Source of the DNA: Asterias rubens
Taxonomy: Eukaryota > Echinodermata > Asteroidea > Forcipulatida > Asteriidae
Length of the DNA stretch: 64,000 nucleotides
Assembly (NCBI RefSeq): GCF_902459465.1
Contig: NC_047068.1
Coordinates: forward strand, 20,855,195 to 20,919,194
Direction: 5' to 3'
Both the position numbers and the translations under genes were made by a program. This document shows, piece after piece, positions 44,401 to 56,400 of the stretch (position 1 is its first letter; each line of letters opens with the position of its first letter). The notes below the pieces were generated by a model. The model saw only the letters and a list, made by a program, of their open reading frames with translations, ran no database searches and was not told the DNA's origin.

Positions 44401-47400
44401 CCGTGGTAACGTTTCTCAGATTAGTCTTCCTGCATGGACATACACCGCTCCGGCAATATCTTTAAAAACAAACAGTGGGCTCCAACTGCCGTTTAGTTCT
44501 GCCAATACAAAAAAATGAATGAATGATACCATTCCATATGGAATACGAGGTATGGTGTTTTGGTTGTTAAGTTATTCTGATAAGCATACTTTGAAATATG
44601 CTTTACTGAGCTGGACGGAAAAAAAATCCTTGCCTGTGTCCACATTTTGTTTGAGTCCATGCATATAATGGAAAGAAAAGCTCATTACCAACTGGGAATA
44701 TTATGCATTGTACCTTCACAATAAGATATACGCAGTTACGTTTGTCTGGTTGCTTGGATAAACCGAAAAATAGTCGTTGGTGAACAGCTCTGCGTATTAC
44801 TACAAGCAAACGGCTGTTTGAGTCTATCAAACCACTTGATACACAGAGTAAGAATTTGGGCTATGAACCCACGGGCATTATTTAGAATGAAGCCAAATGT
44901 TAAGTAAATAGACCCATGTAAATTTCAAGCGTTTCTGAATACTTTTACGGGTTTCCACGTAAAAAATGTCTCAATAACACGTGGTCGCAAAAAATTAAGA
45001 TCGCACCCTTAAGCCACAAAACATGAAACATGATGGACTGGGTGTGCATTTATTGATTATAACGTTAATGATTGGTCGAGCCGCTGGCAAATTAAGTTGC
45101 ACACAGAGTTATTAAACAAACCTTCGGACAGTTAGGGGTACTTTCGGTTATAAGAAACCAAAGCTCAATGTGAAAATGTTATCTATGAAGGCGACTGTGA
45201 ACGGTCTATATGGACGGCATTTCTGAACATCCTGATTATTGGTATTGAACGACTTGATAATGAAAACGTCGAGTTTGAACAATTTTGTGTTGAGCTGACT
45301 TCAAGCATCTTAAAAGAAAGATAAGTCCTACCATTCGGGCACAGAAAGGTTTCAAGAAAAAGGACTTTGATCACCCCAACATGATTTGCAAAAAAGGGAA
45401 ATTTTTTACTCTGAACATTCCCGGGTTAGAATTGACTATGATTTTCGTCATCATCCTACAACAGTCGCGGATTCACATATGAAGGTCTAAGTACGGGGTA
45501 AGTTTCAAGTGTAAATCATTTTAGGTTCATGAGATAAGATTTGTTGAAAAGTAAGTATGGACATTGGTATGGACCAGGTTAAGGTCAAGCAAGGTTGCCA
45601 CTGAGGAAAGATTTTGTAGAGTTATAAAAGGGCTTTCAGGTGATGTATTGATAAATAACGCACCTCGTTTAGTTTTTAAGATATATTGTATTAAAATAAA
45701 TACTTTCAATATCCGGTTTCTACCGGAAGTAAAGGTCACCTAGGGTCACATTGTTTGTAAGATTGTTAACATGAATCAAGAGCTATCAAATTATGCAAAT
45801 ATATTGTATGTATCAGTTGTGTTTTTTTGTTTATATATGAGGTTTTGAATTATTCATTGTTATATTACAAAATATTAATGTTATGACGTCATCTTTGGCA
45901 AAAAATGCGGTTCGGTGATAATGGAGAACGCAACACAGAACAATCAGGTTTTTGGCTGTACGCCATACACATAACACAAATAGATGTAGAAGATTAAAAC
46001 AAATGAAAAGTAAAAAGAGGTGTTCTGGTTTGCATTGCACCCCCAAAAATAGTTTTAATAACTTACAAGGAGGCTCCTATAAAGATCAAGGAAAGGCTCA
46101 TATGTTCGCCAAGGACTACTTTGTCAGATCAATATTTGATGGTGAGTGGTGTCGCTCTCTGCGCAGCTAAGTAATCGTTGCATAATTAATCGGACGGGAA
46201 ACAGTTGGCTGGAAATGCAACAAAGCCTAACACTTTCAAAAAAATAGTTGAGCTTAAACAGAGTGAGGAAGTCGATCTCTTCTATACAACCCGCACTGAA
46301 AACCTCTTGGATTTGGGTTTGCACCAACGACTAACAATCCAACATGAAGTTGATTTTGATCGGAATACTTCTCCACGCTGGGTTTGCTGATGCCACGCTC
46401 TGTAAGTCCGGTCAGACATGGTTTGAAGGATCTTGCTAAGAAAAACTCGATAATATCATGACATGGGGAGGGGCTAACAAAGCCTGTGCTGACCGGGGCG
46501 GTGAACTGATAGTACCTAAATCACTTTCTGAACATCAGTATATATGGGAAACATTCAGAGAAACCGAGGGAGATATAGGAGTTTGGATTGGGTGTATTCG
46601 TGATCAGCAGGATAACATGAAGTGGGTGCACGGTGAGGAAGAGTGCACTTACTTCAATTGGGGTTCAGATGAACCTGGAACCTACGAGGATTGTGCAGAG
46701 ATGAAAGCTTACTGGTTTTTCAATGGTCTATGGAATGATGAATCTTGTTTCACCAAAAACTCTGTGATTTGTAGTGAGCACTCTGCCATCCAGCCATACA
46801 CCCAGGTGAAGATGACCTGCCTTATAGCTGATCACAATGGCTGCTTCGCAGCCAACGAGTAAAGTTGGTCAACATTATCATCTACGGGCACACTGACACA
46901 AATTTTGAGCATACTGAGTATGCTCAATTGAATGGAGCACTTTGACAAGAAAGAACTGACACGATATGAATTTGTAGATAAAGATTTACAACAGTCGAGA
47001 TGAGCCAATGACTGTGTGCGTGGTCTTCGAAGTATTCGTGTCTACCACTGTTAAGACCAATCTGATAATGACATTTTTAAGGTGATAATTTATTATATTA
47101 TACCAATCGCACTGCTGAGCATAGCAATCAATTGAGCGATCTTGGGGGGAAAAAATAATGTCAAAGACATCTGACATGTTATTAAAAGATTCGTAGTGAA
47201 TATAGATATTAGAAATGTTATGGGGGATATCTGCAACCGGCATTAAAAAAAAAATTACATTTCCAGTATGTCCATTACTCAGCATGTTGTAAACAAACGG
47301 ACGAGCATAGCCTAAAACAGTTTCACACATGCATGGCCAAAATACGGCGTTTCAGTCGTATGTACGTTTCCCTTTACAACCATGGCTTCAGCCATAGAGT

Positions 47401-50400
47401 AAGAAACAACCATGTAAAGCAAGTAAGAATTATAGTTATGCAAAAAAACGTAAGCTAGAATGCCATGGTAAGCAGGACATGGTATTGGGCATTGATCACA
47501 TACAAAAACTAACAATAACCCCGAACCATCATAACCAATAATGAGATAAAGCTATTGCCGTTCACAATACGATACAAGCCTACTAATGTTTTGATTTTAC
47601 TGTTCTGGTTTTTCATCTCTTTCTTTAAGTGTACGTTTTTTTTACTGGTGATTTAATGATAGTTTTCATCGATTTGTAGCCAAAAGTAAAAAGTGTATGA
47701 ATGTTGTAAAAAGCACGGTTTCGTCTCCAACGCCATATAGAGCCATTCGAAAATGATGCGCTGTGTGCGCAGAGTCTTAACGAGGCTCCCTGTTGAAGCC
47801 CAAAGTCCAGGCTGTGGTTAACAAAATTGCTCTCTTAATTTTCTTAATAAACCAGCATATTTGCATTGTTTAAAGGCAGTGGACACTATTGGTAATTACT
47901 CAAAATAAATATCATCATAAAACCTTTCTTGATGACGAGTAATGGGGAGAGGTTGAAAGTAAGAACATTGTGAGAAACAGCTCCCTCTGAAGTGACGTAG
48001 TTTTCGAGAAGGAAGTAATTTTCCACGAATTTGATTTCGAGACCTCACGTGTAGAATTTGAGGTCTCGAAATCAAGCATCAGAAAGCACACAACTTCGTG
48101 TGACAAGGATATTTTTTCTTTCATAATTATCTCGCAACTTCGACGACCGATTGAGCTCAAATTTTCACAGGTTTGTTATTTTATGCATATGTTGAGATAC
48201 ACCAACTGTGAAGACTAGTCTTTGACAATTACCAGTAGTGTCCACTGTCTTTAAAGAAACTATCATAAATAATTATTACTGACAATTATAATAAAGAAAT
48301 GGGTGATCAATCATTTTGACCCTTCAGTTGTGATTTGGTAAAATTAATTCGCCCGGGATAATAACAAAGTGGCTGTCAGTAGATACAGGATTAATTGGAA
48401 CTGTTTCGGCGCCCTTTTTCTGGATAAATTTTGACACAGATCGGGTCAAACTGACTTAGGAATGGGTCGGGCCCACGGAATCCGGATTCGGGTTAATTCT
48501 GACACGGGAAATTTGAGAATGTAGGTCCATCAACCAGAATCTTCAAAGCGATGAAAAGAAGTTAGCCGGTAAGCCAATAGTCATAGCGGAAATGTATATA
48601 GCCATTATGCGTTGCAATGACGTAATACGTGTGAAAAAATATTAAATTGAATGAAGTCCATGCAGTTTTTTGCTATACATGTACAAACATTATTTATTTT
48701 TTATATTTTTTTCTGAAACTTTTTCTGTGTAAGTTTTGTTATGGTATTTTTTTGTTTACTGATGCGCCCTCAGAGAGAGCGGTCCTGGAGAGAGCGCAGT
48801 GTCAATTCGACGAATTATTTGTTATATTTTATTTAATTATTTATTCAATTTAATGCAGCTGCTGCATCGTATTGTCACGACCACCACTGTCGTTACTGTC
48901 AATGTTATAATCTGGAAACCTCTTGTGGATGATTGCCGTCGATGTTGAAATTTGAGGAAATAAAACGCAGATACACACCCACAAAATTGTAAATAGAATG
49001 GAGGTTTTGTTTACCGTGACATGTTCCAGTGTGTCTTGCAGCTCTACCACTCTATCTCTGTATTCCTCGGTCCTTCCGTCAAGCTGTATAATAAAAACAA
49101 AATCAAGTTTATCAAAAAATGAGCACCTGGAAATAATAGAATATCAATCACTTTTATTTCAGAACAATCTTTCAAATAAAAAAAATGCACTAGCTACGAT
49201 TTCTAAAGACGAACAGAGGATCCCCCTCGAAACGACGAGTAAACACCGGTTCCTCGTTAAACCGGTTCCTCGCAACACCTTACACCATTCTGACTGAAAC
49301 ACAGTTCATACGATATTTGTATGATTCAGCGATAGTTGTCAATTTGTCAATACATGAAGACGAAAGAGCTAACTAACTTTTGCCTTCTTCAGGCAAAACC
49401 AAAAGTGTACACAGATAGATGGACAAAAAGATTTGACCATTTCAATTTTTTTTTTTTTTTTTTTTTTTTTGGGGGGGGGGAGTATCACACAAAAATTAAG
49501 CTGGTACTTTATGTAGTTGTTTCAATACATTTTTGTAATCCTTCTTAATAAATTGGGGATGAAGAAAGACATACTTGAACCAACCCAGATGGGTTTCTGG
49601 GTGATGTGGGTTTCTGGGTTAAGTGGGTTTCTGTGTTAATTGGGGTTCTGGGTTAATTGGGTTTCTGGGTTAATTGGGTTTTTGGGTGAAATTGGCTTCT
49701 GTGTTAGTTGGGTTTCTGGGTGAAATGGGTTTCTGGGTGACTCACCTCTTGTACTTTTCTCTGTAGTTCAGATGTGCTGCCTTCATACGCCTTAGATTAA
49801 GAACCAGATAATACATATAAGTGAAATTAAATTAATTATAATTTATTCCGATCTTACTATAAAAATAAAACCGAAATGATTAAAAGCTAAATAACACATT
49901 TGTAACTTTTATGCTGATAATAGGTTTTCACTCAAAACTTGTTGTTGACAAAAATGGAAAATAATTGTAATCTACAAGGAAACATTTTTTAAATAAAGTT
50001 GGGAAACTATTCTTTTTTGGAATAAAAGATGGCAGAACATTTTGCATAAATTATATGCAGAGGAATCATACACAATCTTCACTTTGGTTTGTAAATGGTA
50101 TAGAAGAAACGTGATTGTTGTTTTGTAGACGCAAACTAATAATAGCAGACAACATACTAAATATTATTAATTGTTTGTTGAAATAAATAGTAAAATTTTA
50201 ATTAACACAAACGACCAAAAGAAAAGTTGAGGATAGTGATTGTTTGTGTAGATGCAGTACACAATTTACTAATAGTAATACAGCACACAACTTTTATATT
50301 CGTAATGTTAATTGTAAAAAATAGTACACTATTTAAAATGTCACAATCTATCACAATATAAATTGCGGATAAGATACTAACAAGGTGATGCAAAATGTAA

Positions 50401-53400
50401 TGAAGCTTTTATGACCATCGGTATGGCCTATACAAAAAATTACCTTATGTTTGAACGCGGCAATTGGAAAAGTGCAGTGAATATTGGCCGTTGTTACCGA
50501 TGGTAATTTCAGTTTCCTTAGTAACTATAGTTGTTCATAAATATGCTGTAAAGCGCATCTGAAACAAGGTTACTCACCCTAATTTTGTCTTGCTGGATGT
50601 CGACCTAGATAGAAATGTTTAGAAATAAAGAAAATTAATTGATATAATGTTAAGTTGGAGTACTTGTTGCTAATTATTAAAGGCACTGGACACGTTCGGT
50701 AATTGTCAAAGACTACCAGTATTCTCACTTCATATGCATACCATAGCAAACCTGTGAAAATTTGGACTTATTGGTCATCGAAGTTACAAGAGAGTAATGA
50801 AATCAAAAACACCCATGTTGGAAAAATGTGTGTGTTTTCAGGTGCCTAAATAGGCTTGTCTTTTAATATTTGATTGAGAAATTTCCTCTTTTTCAAAAAC
50901 TACGTTACTTCAGAGGGAGCCGTTTCTCACAATTTTGTCTACTATACCCCATTACTCGTTACCGAGTAAGGTTATGCTAACAATTATTTTGAGTAATAAC
51001 CAACAGTGTCCAGCGCATTCAAAGGTCGTAACAAATACAAATCAAGCTATTTTCGAAAAAACTGTATCTTGCAACTATGAACAAAACAAACCATTCTGGT
51101 GTCTGTAAATGCCCCCGTATACATGGTTTGCTCTGTATCCATTACAATATATTTTTGTTCATTCCATGTTCACTAATTATTTTCTCAACCTGTTCTTGAT
51201 TGTCTTTGACTTAAAACAAATTATTAATCTTCTTTTTCCACCAACATGGAATTAAATGTTGATTGAATTGAATTGAAATTGAACAGATAAATAAGTTCTG
51301 AATGTAGAGTTAAACCCAATCATGTGACATACCTCCTGTCTGAGCAGGTCATTTCTTTCTTGTATTCCCGCCAAGTCATCTTGCAATCCTTGTATGCTGA
51401 TGAAGTGATTGTGCCACTCATCAATCTCAGCTTTGATTGGCTCTGGCATGTTGCCATGGTAAGACTAAAAGGGGGAAAAAACACTTATATTTATCATGAT
51501 GTCAGCAAAACCTTTAACAATCACAGATATGTTGAGGGGGAACAACTTCCACATTCTTAGGATTGCCAAAATACTAATTAAGTCGGTGATGATATAAGAA
51601 ATACTTCATCCGCAACAGATCCTTGTTATATTTGTAATGAGCTATCTTAGGGCAGGGTATACTTTCGGTTATTGTGAAAGACAAGTACCCTCACTTGGTG
51701 TATCTCCACATGCGAAAAGTAGTTTTTTTTTTCAATTATTTGAGTAATTACCAAAGGTGTTCCCTTACCCCTGAAGAAGATGTTATAACACAAAAGATGA
51801 TCTAATAGTCATCAAGTAAAGACATATACACACAGCGAGCCTTTGAATATAATATAGTAACATCTTATTGAATATTTATTGTTTTTTTTCCAGATCTAAG
51901 TTCACTTTATATTGTATTTATTTATTAATAGTGATAGTTCTGACTTGCTATATATATTTTTGATCATTATCTTTTTGCTAAATGGCTGTAGTTTTATGAA
52001 TAATGCTGCTGATGTGAGTTTTGTGATCATGTATTGTTGAAATAAAAGGAGTAGAACGACTCTAGAAAAGAGCAAAACAAAGTTATTAGGTTTAGTTTGT
52101 CATAGGTTTTCCCTGTAGTCGGGTTTTAAGGTATCCAGATGCTCCAAAATGCCTTTCCCTCAGTGCGGAATTTGAAATAACCACGACTTCTAATCTGTTA
52201 AACTTCAAATAATGTTTGAAAGCCTTAATCTGTACCAACGGCTAGCAGAGGGAGGCTCTATCTTCAGGTCACTTTGGTTGAAAGCAGTTGGCAACATTTA
52301 AGTCCTTTTCGGTTTTTAAGTCATCTCTCCGTAGCGTATTAGCGAACTCTTGGGTGCACACCCCTCTCCCACACACCCATCCAGTTGAAAAAAGGGTGGG
52401 TATAAAGCATTTCAAGACACAACTTTTTTTTTAAGGATTCTGACCCGAGAACAACCTTATCCCAAGCAGTCCAACAAAAAAATCAATGATTTATTGTACA
52501 GATCTTTTGCGGTCCTTAATATTTTTAAATTGGAGACTTCGGATGCAAGATGGCAGCAGACTTACCAGGTAAATTTCCATTGTCCACGTTGTTCTGAGCA
52601 TGCGCACATAACAAAGGATTTACCCAGTAAGTCTGCTGCCACCTATAGCTTTCCAACAGTCTTATGCTAACCTTTTCGAATTCGATGGCATCAAACTCAG
52701 CAAGTTCCAGTTCATACTGCAAGTAGACTCGCCTGTTGAGATTACGTGTTGTGTTTAGCAACGTGTTGATGAATCTCAAACACTCCACCTACGTTGAAAA
52801 AAAAAACAAGTATCACCAGAAATACTCCCGCACGAATAAAACATGCACTGCAAAAACTGGGGAAATTTTGCTTTTAGTGAACAGATTTTGTGTAAACGTT
52901 TGGTGATCATTGTAAACATTACTGACAATAAAAACAGGCTTTGAGTACAGCAACTTCCGATAGTAAATAGTATTTTAAGAACGATTTCAATTTGAAATAA
53001 AGTGGTCATGAAAAAGTAATAAGTTTTAACCAACCAAAATTTGTATTTGAGAAACATTCCGGTCAGACACGTTTCTCAGATTATGTTTATTCCTATTATG
53101 ATTTTTGGTGATATCTCAAATGCTACCGCCTTTTAAAATGAAATTTGTATGGTTTAGTTTTGTAGTATAAATTATATCTACACTAACAGTATTAAAACAA
53201 TCGAACTGTCTCAAAAATCAAACTAAACTTTGCCTTTATTTCATATTTACTCACCATGAGGTCAGTTCTTGACCGCTCCACAGCTAACATCTGCGACACT
53301 GCATGGAATCGAACCTTCTCTTTTATCTTGACTCGGAGGAAATTGAAGACATCGAGGACTCTCTCATGACCGTTGCGAGCCCCACAGGCAAGATTCAGAA

Positions 53401-56400
53401 CCTGCAACATTTGAAAGACGAACACATGGCCAAGTTTAGCAACTTTGTTTGTAACATTTCATGTATCAAAATATTTCTCTGTACTAAAGCAAAACTTTGA
53501 AAGTTGAAAATACCCAGCTTGAAGAATTGTTTTAATGAATTCAATTCAATGTATTCAATATAAGGAGTAGGGTAGATGGCATTAGCTTCCGATCCTAACC
53601 GGACCTCCTTCAGAGGCATAAAGTACAAACAAATACCAATCCACTTATAGAAACAAAAGAGGGGAAACAGAAAAAAAACTGGAAATTATAGCCAATCAAA
53701 GTTTCTTGTTCAGAAACAATTGGTGGCTATGAACCAATAGGAGTATAAGTGGCGAGGACAAAAGGATTTTCAGTTTGAAACATATTATATTCAATGTAAT
53801 ATGTTCACTATATTATAACACCCAGGCAGATTCTTGCCATTTGATTGGAGGATTGTGGTAGCAAATACACTACGTTATTCACCGTGCATTTTTCGAAAAT
53901 AGCTGCCAGTTGTTTGCAGTTTTCTCAGCAAGTAGACAATGCCACCAGCTGAAACTTTCACAGCTGACTTTTATTGGATGCTGTTTTGATTACTTATTCT
54001 TTTTTGACACCCTGTTTCAAATATTGAAACCCTGTTTTATATGTCATTTACAATTAAATTGATTGTAAGTGAACAGTTCGGACACTCAGTTTTTAAATTT
54101 CCAGTATATTTTGACATCCTTTTATACAAACCCTGGCTAATACCTTGCTCCACCTAAAGTTTAATAACAATAAGGTCCTACATTACCTTAAATGAGTTCA
54201 ATCTGGACGCTAGGGATCTACTGATGATACAAAATGCCACTGTCTCCAGTATATCAGGCCCTGTGGTTATCACATGCCTCCCTTTCTACAAATGAAGAAG
54301 GGAAATGAATTTTGACACAGTGTGAATATTAATGTAGATCAATGAGGGAATCATTACAATTCAAATATGAAAGACCTCCTCTCACAATCAGATAAATTTA
54401 TTACAATTCAACAGATTCAAATTGAACATAAGTACTATTGATAAGCAAATCAATGACGGGAAAATATATTGCTCACTTCTTAACATCACATGCAACTCAA
54501 AATGGAGTTGTATAAAATGGTTGACAGCTCGTGTATTTTTGGTGAAATTTAAGTCCATTTCACACAATACGAAGTTCCTAGGAAACTTTGTTTGATTCAA
54601 CACATGCAATCTCTCTAGATTTAAAAAAAAAAGGTATCGTGGTGGAAAGCCACCCTTGCTAGGAGTAGGGTAAAACCAGATAACCCCAGCATCTCGGGTG
54701 CGTCTTCTTATGAAAACTGCATCTATAGTGTCATGGATGGAGGCAGGGGTAAACATTCTCCAGAAATTTTAAAGGCCCTTAAAAGAAACCCTTACCTCAT
54801 TTGATGCTATACATTTCAGGCAATATAAGGCGTCACACTCATCTACCTGTAAGAAAACAAGGTTAATGTTGTGTTAATTGGGTTAATAATTAATCAAGTT
54901 CAAGTAATATACCACAGGGATGTGTATGTTATTAACGAACATCATTGGTTGGATGATTAAAAGAGGCAGACAAAGGGTTGGAGGAAGTGGGTTTATCGTT
55001 TATGGGGTTGGGCAAGCTTTGATTTGTTTTGTTTTTAGTTTTGGGGTCTGAGCAAAGGCTTTATGAGATCTTGGTGTTTTTCAGTTGGGTAACCATCCTT
55101 TGTACTGTTTTCACAACGTATGGAAATAAATGTGAGTTTGAAATGACTTGAATCACATACATACATAAACGCTAGTCAGATATGCCAACAATCAGGGAGA
55201 TAGAATTACATTCAATACAGGAAATGATTTCCATAATCAGGGAGATTTTAATAATCAGGGAGATTTCCACAGTTGTTCATCAAAACTTGGAAAGAATCGT
55301 TTATTTTTCAGGGAACTTTCTGAAGAATAAGGAAAAAGCAGGTAGGTAGCCGGATAAGGGTATTGGGAAGGTAAGAACTCTGGTCGTAGGTAAAGGTTTA
55401 TAGGAACAACATTCGGCAAGAAGGGGGTTGTCAATCTTCAGTGCAAGTGAGTGAACAAACTGTCATAGCTTAGTTTCGGTCGGGCAAAGAGGGCGAAGAA
55501 AAACAATGTCGATGACCCTCACCTGTTCCCTCTTCACGGTCTCGAAGTATTTGTGTTTCTTGAGTGTGGCTTGTTTCTCTGCAGACGTCGTGTTGGCGAG
55601 TTTGTTCTGCTCAATCAGCAGATTCTGGGTATCTCGAACGAAACGGGCCAGAACCTCTGGTCCATTCATTGGATCGGAAATAAACTCACTCATGAACCTA
55701 CATGAAATTTGGGGGAAATATACAGATCTTTTATAGGTTGAGTTCAAATCATCACGCATTACGTATAAAAGCCTTAGAGTGCTATTCGTACGACAGCAAT
55801 TTGACTAGGGTCCCCTGCTTAATTTTAGCATGGTTGTAAAATGTAGCAATGTAAAAGACAAGATTTTGCAAGATAACTTGGACAGATAGTTGTCCTTTCA
55901 CGCGAGGTACATTTAAAATTTTAAAACCATGGTACCATTTAGCAAGGGACCCTTGCTCAATTGCTCTCATGTGAACAGGGTTGTAAGGTTGTACTAAAAT
56001 GTGTAGCAGGGTTGTACAAGATTTTACCAGGGACCTTGGAAAATACCAAAAAAATTGTTGTATTTTCACACGAGGTAGTTTTTTTTACAACCTTGCTCAG
56101 TTTAGCAATGGACGCTTGCTAAATTGCTCTCGTGGGAAAGGGGCTTAAAAGTGAAACTATTCTGTTTCTTATGAATAAACAGTTTTTAGAACAAACTGTA
56201 GTTGGTGGAAATTCAGCTTCCTGTTCACAAATAATGTTGAACTTAAGACCCCCTTCACACACGTCAACTTTAACAATAACTTCGCTGTCTATATCCTCGG
56301 GGGTTCGAGATAAAATAAAAAAAATAAAAAACACATTTTACCTGTACACAATGTCGAAAATAACAATTTATCCAACCCTGGATGGAATTGTTGCATGGGG

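Noticed and set aside
46402-46440. A 39-base intron (GTAAGT to CTAAG) that would remove the lectin stop codon
   Set aside because: Far too short for a metazoan intron, and it would delete the conserved CKSGQTWFEGSC segment of the lectin domain.
49586-49741. CRISPR-like regular repeat
   Set aside because: Units are contiguous ~17 bp without unique spacers, in a eukaryotic intron: a minisatellite.
54388-54756. Minus-strand 122-codon open frame between formin exons 5 and 6
   Set aside because: No splice sites fit the formin phases and no domain is recognisable; exons 5 and 6 join in frame without it.
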